Source: Oikopleura dioica (lineage: Eukaryota; Chordata; Appendicularia; Copelata; Oikopleuridae). Taken from it: 64,000 nt of DNA. The stretch is from NCBI GenBank assembly GCA_907165135.1, contig OU015566.1, forward strand, positions 6,246,157 through 6,310,156, written 5' to 3'. Positions within the stretch are counted from its first letter, which is position 1; each line of letters begins with the position of its first letter. Positions 34,525-46,176 of the stretch are shown here, one piece after another. The translations under genes were made by a program, and so were the position numbers. A model generated the notes under the pieces. The model had not been told where the DNA came from. It worked only from the letters and a program-made list of their open reading frames with translations, and did no database searches.

Positions 34525-35116
34525 ATTTTCAATAAGAATTTCTGAGTGAAATCCTGAACCCCCCTTTTTATAAGCTCATTAGAAAGAGCGTAAAAATTAA
34601 CTCAAGTAAAACCCAAAAAAAAATCTTGAAATTTTGTCGAAAATGGCGTCACAGCACGTGATCGAAGTTCCAAAGTACGGGATTTCTCCTACGTCCGCAT
34701 TTCCAAGTACCTGGCGTGTAATACATGAAATGATCGTCTTATTGAGCTTTTGAACAGCATCGAGTTTTCGTCCCTTCTTGACCGTTTTCTCTCAAAATCA
34801 ATATTTTATCATATATGTGATTTCAAAAAATAGGTAATTTCGAAAAACATGAGTAAATGAGATGAAAGTGAGATGCTGTTCTCGAGCTCAGTGAGACGAT
34901 CATTTTCATGTACCACGCTCTCGGGTAGCTAACAGGACTTGTAAATGCAGACGTAGGAGGAATCCTGTACTTTTGAACTTTGATCACGTGCTGTGACGTT
35001 ATTTTCGACATAATTCCAAGATTTTTGGGTTTTTCTTGGGTAATTTTTTACGCTCTTTCCAATGAGCTTATAAAAAAGGGGGTTCATGATTTCATTCAGG
35101 AATCCTTATTGAAAAT
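34525..35116. mobile_element. Long foldback element
   Basis: Arms of about 200 bp are inverted copies (ATTTTCAATAAG..TATAAGCTCATT at the left against the complement at 35040-35116), with a centre of about 150 bp. It ends 35 bp before the kinase start codon, so it may supply promoter sequence. Confidence 0.75.
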
Positions 35117-35151
35117 AGTATGACTACAATGTCTTCAATAAGGATTTTTTG

Positions 35152-36819
35152 ATGATTTTCTGGCCGATGATCGCTTTGTCGACCTTGGCCATAATAATAT
35201 TTCTGTGGTTGAAATGCTGTCGAAGTTCGGAGAAGAAACGAAATGAGTTTTACGTTGAAATTATCGAAAGCTTACAAAAAGAAGAAGTTCCTGATGAAGT
35301 GAAAGCAGATCTGAAGAAAATTTTTATCTCGAAGAGAATGCTCAAGGTTGAAAGTAAAGAAATTGGTGCTGGCCATTTTAGCAACGTTTTTTATGGGCAA
35401 CTTAAATGCTATCAGGATAAGGTCAATTAATTCTGTGGGAGACTAACATCATTTCTATTTATTCCTTAATATGCTGATCCAAAACAGAACTCAATGACAA
35501 GCAGCCGAATTTCGGGTATTTCTGTTGCTGTGAAACGATTCAACAAAGAAAAATGCTGTGCAAAACTTCGTCATAAAATTTTATGTCCGAACATCAGGGA
35601 ATATTTTAAGGAGGCTTCTTTCGTGCTTCGAGCAAAGAGTAAATTTGTTGTTGAAATTTACGGTATAGGAAATGGTCACCATTCTTTTGAAAACTATGAT
35701 GCTCAGTAAATATTACATCAATTTTTATCATCAATTAGCAATCGAAGATGACAACCATCCTGTTATCGTGATGCCTTTATATAACAAAAACAAAAGTATC
35801 AGCGAGTATGTCAGTAATTCTTCAAACATCATACGATTTACAAGCGCTTTGAAACTTCTCTTTCAAGTTAGTTCAAGAAAGAAAGGCAGCAAATTCGTAG
35901 TTTAATTATTAGTGTGCTTCCGGTTTCGATTATCTCGCGCAAAATAGAATTGTCCATCGCGACATATCGGCCAAAAACATACTTCTTGATGACAACCTTA
36001 TTCCAAAAATATCGGATTTCGGCCTCTCATCTTGTGCGATGGATGACTATGGAAGTTGTTACTATACTATGAGAACTACGGACAAGCCCCAACCACTCCG
36101 AAATTTTGCCCCGGAAGTATTTAATTTGGAGTTTTCTACGTATTCTGATATCTACTCCTTTGGATATGTTATCTGGGAAGTATTAAATAGAGGTGGACAT
36201 CCTCTTGATGGTATAATAGGCTTGAATGATTGGCACTTGATGAAGAGATACAAACAAACCAAAAGAATTAAGCATAAACTGCCCCTTATCTTGGAAAAAC
36301 ATCAACATATTGAGGTTTCTACCTTGAAAAGATAATGATTTAATTTTTGAGGTTTTTTCTGACGTAGCTTATCTTCTGCGCCAGACATGGAGCTACGAGC
36401 GGTCCGAGCGAAAATCATTCACACGTTATTTCGACGGTTTCAAAGCTGCGTACAACTACATCGGTCAAAAAAAGGGCAATATTCAATATAACTTGCTCAA
36501 TATAAATTTACAAATACCTTCCATTCTCCGAGTGAAACTGAATCTTTCGTCGAACCACTACTTACATATTTCTGCAGCAGAGGTGAACAATGATTACAGA
36601 AATTGGCTTATTCAAACAGAATCTGCTCGATTTCTTCGGCCGGAAGATGTTACCTTTCCGAGAAGAAATCTTGTTTCAGCATCAAGCTCTGTTTCAAGTA
36701 AGGAAGTTTTCTTTATGCGTCACTCACGGCATCTTCGAATCCTAGACAGGGGATATCGGAATCAAATGAACGAGAACAGCAATAATTCCGATCGAGATCA
36801 GCACAGTGAAGCCAAATGA
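35152..36819 (+). CDS. Membrane-anchored tyrosine-type protein kinase
   Basis: Five exons (35152-35421, 35488-35662, 35739-35866, 35913-36314, 36352-36819) encode 480 residues. A short N-terminal transmembrane helix (MIALSTLAIIIFLWL) leads directly into a kinase domain: glycine loop GAGHFSNV, VAVK lysine, FKEASF for the helix-C Glu, catalytic HRDISAKN, DFGLS and an APEVF segment. The core catalytic residues are present. HRD followed by SAKN is near the tyrosine-kinase pattern (AARN). No ectodomain is seen: the ATG lies 35 bp after a foldback element, so either the extracellular part was lost or its exons lie beyond the repeats. The C-terminal 90 residues are basic and unassigned. Confidence 0.8.
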
Positions 36820-36994
36820 TAAAAACACATTTTCGATGACAAATCATTATTAAAATTCTTTCATCTTAAATAAATCATAATTTGAATTAAATATCATCTC
36901 CTTACAAAACTAAAGAGAGACTCTAACTGCGTCAGACAGATGCGTTTGTTCCCACTAGGAAAATTCAACTGACGGAAAAAAACTGACTGAAAAA

Positions 36995-38127
36995 ATCAAG
37001 GCAGAGGATGAAGAAGGGGAGCTTGGAGAGGACGAATCTGATTCTGGAGATGATAATTCGATGGCAGGAATGAGGCTTTCCCCTTGATTTTTGAGGGTTT
37101 TCAAAGTGCGAAGACGTCAAAACTGCTCTTTTTTCTCCGAATAATATTTTGAGAATAAAAAATTTTCCGGAAAAAATCTGATTTTTAAGAATTTTTTTTG
37201 AGAAATAAAGCTTTTTTTCACCTATTTATGTCATTTTTTGTAAATTCTAATGAGGACTTCAAAATTAGAGCAAATGGAAACGAAGCAATCCTCCAAAATA
37301 CGGATAACTTGACAAATGATGTTGGAGACAACGAAGAGGGCGAGCGAGATGGAGAAAATGACGATAAAAGCTTAGTATTTTTAAAGTTTTTTCGTTGAAA
37401 AATCAGTCATTTTAAAAACTGAACAGTGCTAAGAAACTCGCGGTCTTACAGAGTCACATAAAGTCAGACTGAGTATTCATTACTTTCCGAACAAAGGGCT
37501 TATTTGCTCCAACCTTTGTGTTTCAGAAGCCCAATGGAGACCCAAGTGATTCTGTTTCTTCTCGGCCACGGCGCACAAGTGGAAGAATCGAATGAAGAAG
37601 ATTCCATGGCAAAATGTTCAGAAAAATTAAAATTAGCGAAAATTTTATTGACATTTGCTCTTTTTGAACCTGTTTTGAAAGAAGCGTCCGACGACATTTC
37701 CTCGATCATAAGCGACTACAGTCTTTGAAGCCGGATCGCAAATAAGTGATGAAATTTGTTGATTAAATTTAGTTTGGCTAAACAGCACCTTATGATCCTT
37801 TTCAAAGCTCATCAATCTACTCGAACTAAAAAAGGAGAAAAAAGGTCACCGGAAATTGCCACAAATTGCTCTCTATTTAAAAAACTTCAAAAATAAATAA
37901 GCTCTACCTCGCCTATTTGACTTTTACCGCAACTTTTATTTATCAAAACCTTAAAATCTAGTAAATGTTTTTCGTGATTTTATTTATTAAAATTCCGACA
38001 AAATAGCAACAAAAAATTCGATTTTTCTCATTTTTTTTTTCAGAAGTCTGATTGGCCTATCGGCTAAATGCTCAAATCTGATTGGTCCAAAATTTGACCA
38101 AAATTTTCGCGGATATCGTTGCATTTT
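36995..38127 (+). pseudogene. Segmental duplication, copy 2, with truncated acidic gene
   Basis: It matches 30158-31286. The acidic exon is retained in frame (EDESDSGDDNSMAG), but the myristoylation exon and its basic region are absent upstream and the tail changes, so this copy is probably a truncated gene. It lies directly downstream of the kinase gene. Confidence 0.6.
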
Positions 38128-38199
38128 CAATGTCAACTCAAGCAAGCATCCGTGATGATTCAACCCTTATTTTTTCATTTTTGCACTTATAGTCTATAA

Positions 38200-38510
38200 C
38201 AGGGTTCGGTAATTTGAGCTCAAGCTAAAACTCATTTTGGCTGGACGCTCAAATTTCCTCAAATTGAGAACTCAAAGTGACTTGAGAAATCATTTTGAGA
38301 AGATTTGAGAGTTTTGAGAGTTTTGAGTTTTTGGGAGATTTGAGAGTTTTGAGTTTTCAAAACTCAAATTAAGCGAGCGCTTCCTTGATTGGCTCATGGA
38401 TCGCCAGAATTGATTTTTCATCTCTGAGTTCTCAAAACTCAAATTAAAAAACATGAGTCTCAAGCTTTGTTTCCTTGAGTTTTAGCGTGAGCTCAAATTA
38501 CCGAACCCTG
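38200..38510. mobile_element. hAT-type MITE family 2 with perfect 8-bp target duplication
   Basis: Inverted ends CAGGGTTCGGTAATTTGAGC and a perfect duplication GTCTATAA (38192-38199, 38511-38518). The interior is made of repeated GAGTTTTGAG motifs. 311 bp. Confidence 0.85.
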
Positions 38511-38799
38511 GTCTATAAGTAGGGAAACTCGATGAAAAATGAGCTTTTTATTTTTTATAGAAAAAATAAGGGTGTCACTTTGTTATTCATAAGGTTCGTT
38601 TTTGTCAGTTTATTGGGCATATTTTTCAGTTTTTTTTTGTTAATTTTGGTAGTTGTTGAAAGTAACATTATTTTTAAAAGCCTGATTCTTTAAAAGTCCA
38701 ATTGTTAAATATCAACAAAAAGTGCTGGATGAATGGCCACTACTGAAAGTTTAACTGCGGTTGGACATTTTGTTTTCTGAGGAAGAGGGGAAGGGTTAT

Positions 38800-41694
38800 T
38801 TACATGAAGAAAGCGAGGGCGAGAAAAAGGGTGAAAGAGAAAAGGATGGAAGAGGCGGAGGACTCGGGCTCGTCGATTTGGGGGAGAAAGAGCTGCTCGA
38901 TTTTCGATGGTTTGTAGTAGTTCTCCGCTTCGTGGAAGTTGCAGCCGTCTGAAAAAGGAGTTAATGAGGGCTGATCTTGAAATGAGGGGGTAGAAATGAT
39001 GCCAAAGGGAACAATGTTCCCGGAACATCTGAGCGGTCTTTAGTCTAATTAAAAATCCAGGCCTAAATTTAAAGGAATCGAACAAAGAAGAAAAAAAGCG
39101 CCGCAATTAATTAAGGTCATGGCCGAAAAATAGGATGAATCGAGGAGCCAGGAATGCCACTGGGGAGCGATCTTTTTTATTGCTGTTTTATCATTATTCC
39201 CCAATTTGTCTCCTCGATCGATTTCTTTTCATGTAACGCGTCCTAAAGCCCAAATGATCAAACGAAGAGTCTTCCGACGATCGAATAAAAATCGAACTAC
39301 GCGCACTTCAAAAAAAAAAAGTTTGAGACGCGTGAAAATTCTCCAAAATTCGCAATCTCGATTTTTCAAACCAAAATTTTACATTTTCAAAAATTTTTAA
39401 AAAATTTCGAAAAATTAAAAATCTCAAAAATTTTAAAATTTTTGGAAATGAAAAATTTTGGCACGCTCGCTCAAAATAATAATTTTTCAAATTTGAGCAC
39501 TTGAAATGAAAATTGAGCGTTTGTGTAATTATTTGCGTTTAGGTCAATTTTCATTTTTGTCAATTTATTTACGCTTCACCACCAAATATTTAGGCCACAC
39601 TTGACAATCGCCTCTGTGTGTAAATTAAGGGGGTACCACGGGAAAACAAAGGAAACAGTTGGATATTTCAAATTTGACCGTTGCTGTTTTTTCTTCTTAT
39701 CGCAATCATGTGTTAGCTCTTATCCCCCGTATCATCCCTTTTTTAAAAACTTTGGCACTGACTTTCACACTTTCACACCTCTCTGTACTTGGCTGGAGAC
39801 CTGTCACGTGATGATCCCTTTTTTAAAATTTTGGGTTGACGAAAGCGTGTGAAAAATTTTTTATCTGGTTGGAAAAAAATTGTCCGATAACCGCCAACTT
39901 TGTCAAAGTGTCGATAACATCGCCCCTGACATTTTCGCTTCGAAGAAATTTCGCGGAATGTTGTTTTTCCAGCGCTAGAATACCGGATTCCAGGGTGGGA
40001 GGTCACATTTTACACGCTTGTACCCACGTGACCGGAAAAGATCGATTGAATATTCCTTTTTGGCTCCGAAATTACTGTAATCCCTGGTTTTTAGGGACCC
40101 AGGCTGCGAGCAGGCAAGGATTTGGGGATTGGAGTTTCCGACGCCTGGGTGGGGCTGGATGAGATCTCCGATTGTATTGATTTCGAAGAAGAGCTCCAGA
40201 TGGCGAGCCTGGATATCTTTCATTAGAAATTCAAAGTTTACCGGATAACGGGGAGCATATGCTTCTTCGCAAAATATTTGACGCCGCGTTTATTCGACTT
40301 TACAAATCGACGGAAAAAGAATTGGCGAGTTTCATTATCCGTTGATTACTTGAAAAATAAGGGGGTTGACCCCGCTAAAATGATTTTTTCTATATTTGAG
40401 GATATAAATAAGGATCTAAGCGTCATTTTGGTGAGAAAAAATAAGGGGATCAGTATGATAAATTTTTCTTTAAAGCCCATTTTTCAATAAGGGTTTACAC
40501 CTTAAATAACCCATATTTCGGACAATTTTTTAGCAAAAATTAACGAAATGATCCCCTTATTTAATTCACCCAAAATCAAGCTAAAATCCTAATTCATACG
40601 CTAAAATGAAGAAAAAATAAGTTAACGACGTCTACCCCCTTATTTCAGCTTAGTTTTAGCGGCGAGAAAAGTAAGCTTGGCCCCCTCTTTAGCGAAGTTT
40701 AGTCAACCTTACTTTTTTGTGAAACAATAATACTTGTTCTCCCATAAAAAAGAGAGCATTGACAAAAAATGTCTCTTCAATCCGTACTCCTCCCTTCGCA
40801 ACAAGTGTCCCCTTGTTCCGCCTCATTAATTTTAGACAAGTACCCGCTGCTATTGTCAGCGGGGATGGCGACGCGCGCAAAAAAAAATGAAATGAGTAAA
40901 TTTTCATGTTGATTCTCCTTTTCAACCCTCGTTACATACGGGCAGTGATGATCCCGCTGGGCGGGAAATTTGATTTCGTCGACAATTGCCCTAACTACCA
41001 GCGGGGCAGATTTCGATTACAGGCTCATCTGTCAGAGCAGAATATTATTATTGTTATTGTATCAGTTGACGAAGTTGATCAAGAGTCTTTTAATTATTCA
41101 ATTTTCATTTTAAGCCCTTGGCAACATTTTAGCAAATCAAATCATCGCTGGGAACAAACCTTTGGTGCAGAAAACTTCTTCGATTTCAGTTTGAATTCGA
41201 GGGTCTTCTTCGCTGGGGTAGTGCTCCAAATATCGCATTTCTTCTTTAAACTGCTCGGGGGTTTCTTCCTTTGCCGCGCAGCTTCGTTCGATCGCCACTA
41301 GAAATGATGAGAAGGGAAGAATAATTGATGGTCTTACCAATTGAAGTGTTGGAAACGACATCATCGACGGTGATTGTTCTGGTGATTCGAGTTTTGCAGA
41401 CGTCGGTGGCTCGCGGGCACGGTTTCAGGTGCTTCTGGGTGATGGTTGTTTGGCATTGGAGGGAAGCGCTGTCGTCGAAGGAATCGTAGCTGTCGAATGA
41501 GAAGAAGTCGGTCTGACCGCAGGTGAAGCATTGGAGAGTTCCCTCTGAAAAAAATGGATGAGATAAAAGAAGGGTGGAAAGATTATGGGCTAATTTCTAC
41601 AGAATGTTCACTTTATAAGACCACCCCCAAATTTACCAAGTTGGCCGATCATGGCTTGTGCAAGAGCTGGGAAGAAAATGCTGGCGAATTTCAT
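38800..41694 (-). CDS. GPI-type Ly6/uPAR (three-finger) protein
   Basis: Five exons (41637-41694, 41338-41544, 41160-41297, 40999-41028, 38800-38948) encode 193 residues. Signal peptide (MKFASIFFPALAQA), then a three-finger Cys pattern (LQCFTCG, LQCQTT, KPCPRATDVC, IERSC, VFCTK, EICP, DGCN) and a C-terminal hydrophobic tail (ILFSFTLFLALAFFM) preceded by small residues, as in GPI-anchored members. The last intron (38949-40998) is 2.05 kb, by far the largest here; its phase and the completed C-terminal GCN motif support it. Without that splice the frame would stop at 40991. The role is probably cell-surface binding; the ligand is unknown. Confidence 0.75.
40352..40647. mobile_element. Small MITE in the Ly6 gene intron
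   Basis: GAAAAATAAGGGGGT (40352-40366) and ACCCCCTTATTTC (40634-40646) are inverted. Non-coding; no clear target duplication. Confidence 0.45.
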
Positions 41695-42294
41695 CCTTCT
41701 TTTTTTTCTGCTTGTTTGAAACTTGTTTGAAGATCGTCTTTTTCCCTATCAAATTTTTCTTCTTTTGACGAAAAAAATTTTCAGCTTTTTTGAAGTTTTG
41801 AAGTTTTGAAAAGAGTAAATCGAGGAAGCGGTACTTCTGGCGTTTTGGGTTTGGCTCTTTCTCTCTCTTTTGTATTTTTGGAGTGAAAAGGGTTCAACAA
41901 AAATTAGTGATCTGGACAGGCTCGCCGCGCCGCCCAGGACCGAAAAGCGGGACGATGGCGGCGCCGCGAGATGGCGCGCTGCAGGGTTTGACGAAAAATT
42001 TTGAAGGGAGGAATGAGGAGCATCATAAATCCAAACAAACAAGGCGATTGTGACCTGCTTCAAAGGAGACTTGCCGGCAGCGGGAAATTGGGTCTTCAGT
42101 CGTGCTCCTGAAGTCGGAAATGCGAATCAGAAAGAAAAGGGTTGAAAAATGGCACTCGACGGGGCGCAGCGGATTTTGGGGAAGTCAAGGTCAAGACTTG
42201 AAATTTGTCTTTTCTGAAGGACGAAAATATAAAAAAATAATCTTTCCAAGCAGATTTCAGAAATCATGGAAGAGAAAGACTGGTCTAGGAAAAC

Positions 42295-42397
42295 CTGTGT
42301 AGAAAACCTGAGTCAGGGCCTGAAAGATCTCTAATGAAAAGCCGCTACGTCTAACCCTGTTTTTTTTTTCAGACCCTGACTCAGGTTTTCTACACAG
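42295..42397. repeat. CTGTGTAG foldback family, copy 1
   Basis: Perfect inverted arms CTGTGTAGAAAACCTGAGTC.. surround a spacer of about 55 nt. Confidence 0.75.
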
Positions 42398-43012
42398 ATT
42401 GCTGAGTCCAGAAGTTAGACTTTCAGTAACAACAGTAAGAATTTTCGATACAAAAAAAAAATCCGTTATTAGCGAAAAGATGCAGTGAAAATCGTTTACC
42501 AGCCAAAAAGCGCTTTACAAGGCGAAATAATGAGATTTGTTGTTTATTCTGATTATCCCTCATTCACAATGAAAATACCAGTGAGCCATAAATGAGTGCA
42601 CGCTTCGCCACCTTCCAAAAGAAGGCCTTCTGATGCTCGACAACTTTCTTGTTTCTCCTCTGGCACCTTTCCAAAATCCTCCAAAAGTCGAGATGCTTCC
42701 TAAACCCATCACTGGCAGTTCATAAAAGAAGAAAGATTCTTGGCTGTCGAAAATAACGGAGGTATAAAATTTTTGGACGAGGAGATGGATCAGCCAAAAT
42801 TTCACTCAAACCATCCTTCCTCAAAATCCCCTGGCTTTGAGGGGAAGTGGAAATTGACCGTGATTAGACCAAATTAGATGAGCTAAAGGGCGGAGGCAGG
42901 AGGAAGTCCCAAAGGCACAATTTGTCAAAAGCAGTAAAATGAGACAAGGTTAAATTTAGCTGAGAAGGATGAATTTTCAAACTTGACTCGATGCTCGGCG
43001 GCCTGTGTAGAA

Positions 43013-43065
43013 AAACTGAGTCAGGATTTGAGATACTAAAGTCCTGACTCAGGTTCTCTACACAG
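43013..43065. repeat. CTGTGTAG foldback family, copy 2
   Basis: The same arms with a spacer of only a few nt; TTGCCGAG-type flanks are shared with the other copies. Confidence 0.7.
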
Positions 43066-44040
43066 GTTGCCGAGCAAATTCTTTGAATGTCATTTCGAGA
43101 ATCTGGCTGTTAAGAGTCATCTGCTATCAATTTTTCCTACTCATCAGATTCTGTTTCTTATCAGTCAGAATAAGACGCAATGGAATTTGTTCTGAGCTTT
43201 TTCTGATGCAGTTCAACTTCGATAAATTCGCGGCAACTTGACTAAAGATAAGAATTCCTTCCGCGACTTTTGTACATTCCCCATGTTCACTGCTGATTCA
43301 TCCTCCCGAAGAAAAGCCAGTTCTGGGTACATTTTTGGAATTCGCCATTTCCGGAATTCGGCAAACCGGGAAACGAGGCAGAGTCTTGGATCAAAGTGTC
43401 TGTTCAATTTGTGAGATTTTCCACGTGACCGAGCTCCAGGTGCCGCGCGGGACAAATGATGAGACAAGGTTCTTTCTGCTTCGCAGCGTTTTTTGCCCTA
43501 TCGCTGGGGTAATTGTAATGAGACTGATAAGGTGCGAAAAATTCCAAAAAAAATTGGCAAATTTGAAATTTGAAAAATTTTTTTAAAAGCAAAAATTTTC
43601 TAAAAAAAAAAGGTGATTTCAACCGTGCCACTGGTTTCTTTACCTGCTCGTTTTGAAGCAGTTGGAGATCAATATTCAGAAAACGGGATGAATTGGGGGA
43701 TTAGTGGTGGTCCTCCCCGCTGGGCTTACTGAATTTGAATTCGAAATAAAGACTGATCCGAGGAGGAATTATCGAGCACCCGCCACAGCCGTCAAAACAC
43801 GTCCACTCCGAGCTTTCTTTCCTCGACACTCGATTGTGAACAACAAACTCGCAATTATCAGTTTCGTATCACTTTTTCAATAATTAAACCGACTTTCATC
43901 GGACAACCGACTCTTCGATGCCTCATTTCGTGTCAAAAAATATACATTTTCTTCAACCTTATTTTCCAAAATTCCTTTCATTGAAACTCTCAATAAGCAG
44001 TCGCTAGGTTAGCCTTAAGTAAGCGTTTGAAATATTTTTC

Positions 44041-44181
44041 ATGAAAAGCCGCGCAGCGGCTCTTAAAAAACGAAGCCGCGGAGCGGCTTCGCAAAAAAAA
44101 ACTTTATCAATGTATCATAAAATAACGGCGAAGGCGCTTTGCGGCTTCGTTTTATAAAAAAGCCGCTACGCGGCTTTTCAT
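44041..44181. repeat. GC-rich palindromic element
   Basis: ATGAAAAGCCGC and GCGGCTTTTCAT are inverted ends; the inside has two GAAGCCGC/GCGGCTTC hairpins. It is contiguous with the element at 44186. Confidence 0.6.
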
Positions 44182-44185
44182 TTTA

Positions 44186-44377
44186 CAGAAAATAATCCTG
44201 GTCTGGGACGGTCAAAAATACGCCTGGTTTGGGACGGTCGGGCCATTTAAAGATCAAAGGCGCACGCCTGGGGGGTGCTTTTTAATATGAAAGTGGCGCC
44301 AGAGGCGAGAGCGAAAATAATCCTGGTTTGGGACGCTTTGGCTGATTAAGACCGTCCCAGACCAGGCGTATTTTCTG
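44186..44377. mobile_element. TA-flanked MITE
   Basis: Ends CAGAAAATA..CCTGGTCTGGGACGGTC are inverted against 44350-44377 and flanked by TA. Two inner copies of CCTGGTTTGGGACG are present. Confidence 0.65.
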
Positions 44378-44389
44378 TAACTCTTCAGA

Positions 44390-44413
44390 ACCTGACTCAG
44401 ATTTTCTACACAG
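44390..44413. repeat. CTGTGTAG foldback family, half copy
   Basis: A single arm (CCTGACTCAGATTTTCTACA) followed by GTTGCCGAGCC. Confidence 0.55.
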
Positions 44414-45156
44414 GTTGCCGAGCCCATATCTAGATCTCCTAAGATTTACTTATCTTCGCTTTCATATTGTCAACTAGATTAATATTTTGTCCTTTAGGGC
44501 AGCCATACTTCTAGCAAGAAATTAAAAATTCATGAGTTGTTGAAATTTCTCGCACAAGGTGGCCCTAATTGCTCCCCATCGACGTTTTTTGGCCCTTGAT
44601 CTAAGCGGCTCTGCTGATGAGCGTGAGCGGAAGGGTCTTGATCCCGATCCTTGTCGGAAATAAAGAGAAAAAAAATGCTCAAATAAGCGAGCTCCGACTT
44701 CACGCCAATTCCGGGCCTTCTTTCTCTCTTTGACAAATAGGTTTATTGAGTACCATTCAAAATCTTAAACCTAGAAATAACTTTCATTGTTTGTTCAAAG
44801 TCCAGCGCGAAATTTTTATAAATTTGAGCAAAGCCACGGGAACTATTCGCAAATTACACAAGCCCGAAAAGTTAAAAATCGAAATCAAAGAAATCGGTAA
44901 TTCCAAAATAAACCTAGTAAAGAAATTTTCATAACATCGAAGAACTACAGAGCCTGAGGCGTTAATAGTGCCCCGCTGGGAGTTTGAGCATTGATAAGCT
45001 TAGGCAAATTCAAATCCTCTAATCCTTATATTCAAATCTGGCCAAAGATTAGGGCAAATGGCACGTGAAATTGACGAGGGCATTCATTCCTCTATGTTCT
45101 TTTTATAAACAGCAATCAAGATGAAGACCTGGCTCAGGTCACCTGAGTGCGGCAAC

Positions 45157-45257
45157 CTGTGTAGAAAACCTGAGTCAGGGCGGCTTCCCCAGAAAAAGGG
45201 CTTCCCCAGAAAAAGGCATTCAAGATCTTGCAGACCCTGACTCAGGTCTTCACACAG
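45157..45257. repeat. CTGTGTAG foldback family, copy 3
   Basis: Inverted arms surround a spacer containing a direct GGCTTCCCCAGAAAAAG repeat. Confidence 0.7.
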
Positions 45258-45481
45258 GTTGACAAGCCCAGATGGAGACTTTTATCAGAGGAGTCAAGTC
45301 TTGTAGAATTGAGCACTTGTCCTGATGTGAACTCAAACTCGAAGGAACCGAGAAAAGAGAGTAAAATCACCGATCTGTTAATGGAGCAGAAGCATTGTAC
45401 TTTTCAACATGATTTGAATTAATATTCAGAATCAAGCCATCCACCCGAGTAGGTCCTTCCTCATAAATAAAAAAGGAAAAG

Positions 45482-45488
45482 TATAAAA
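45482..45488 (+). promoter_or_regulatory. TATA box
   Basis: TATAAAA sits 52 bp upstream of the ATG of tiny secreted protein 3. It is the clearest TATA box in the window. Confidence 0.55.
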
Positions 45489-45539
45489 GGAATCATTTCC
45501 AACACGAGTTATCATTCAAAAATTCAGAAAAGAGAGAAA

Positions 45540-45728
45540 ATGCTTTTTTCCATTTTTATGCTTCTTGGACTCTGCGCCGGAGGATTAACGAAACGCTTTT
45601 CAACAAACTTTTTTGACACAGTGATGAGTGGAGATCCTTCTGCACTGGATCAATACGATGCGAAGCAGCTAATGGAACATGCAAAGGAGATGCAGGAGTA
45701 TGGAATTTTGCAAAAGGGGATAAATTAA
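45540..45728 (+). CDS. Tiny secreted protein 3 (62 residues)
   Basis: A single exon encodes a signal peptide (MLFSIFMLLGLCAGG), a KR site and TVMSGDPSALDQYD, ending in an amphipathic tail. Length and the SGD motif recall the genes at 11617 and 12290. It has a TATA box upstream and AATAAA about 70 bp downstream. The role is unknown; KR could be a propeptide cleavage site. Confidence 0.6.
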   Translation: MLFSIFMLLGLCAGGLTKRFSTNFFDTVMSGDPSALDQYDAKQLMEHAKEMQEYGILQKGIN

Positions 45729-46176
45729 GTAAAAGAATGAAATAACCAAATTTACTTTTATTCAATTCTATCGTCGAAACAACACTATAAATTTGTAAAT
45801 AAAAATATTTATCCTCTCAAAGACCGGTCAATTTAGATAAAATTATAATTCAACATCCCTTTGATTAAAATGCTTCGACTCTGTACCTACGATTCTTCGA
45901 ACTAAATAATCTATTTTATCCAATAAATAGTACCCATTCGCCACCAGTTATGGTTTTTATGATTCAACATCGACTTCTTGGTTCAATTCAAAATTTTTTT
46001 CTGCTCTATTCTTTTTATCTTCTTGCCCATAAAAATTTGCCGGTCATTTCAGGCTTTCAGCATAAGCTTTTTACGTGAACTTTTGTCCATAGTCTATTTA
46101 CATAAGCTTTGGTAAATATTTAAAAGATCGCCTATAATCTGGTCACTGCCGAACATCTCCTTCAGTTCTGAGAAAA
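45729..46176. other. Intergenic, AT-rich
   Basis: It contains poly(A) signals for the upstream gene and presumably the promoter of the P450 gene. No other feature is seen. Confidence 0.4.

Larger units (their letters stand above)
41695..45481. other. Gene-poor stretch with short foldback repeats
   Basis: No gene could be supported. It contains four copies of a CTGTGTAGAAAACCTGAG foldback family and two hairpin elements (44041-44181, 44186-44377). Short frames here lack signal peptides, domains and splice support. Confidence 0.45.

Noticed and set aside
38705-39106. 133-codon minus-strand frame rich in Arg and Pro
   Set aside because: The same strand in another frame forms the last exon of the Ly6-type gene with a matching phase and GPI-like tail.
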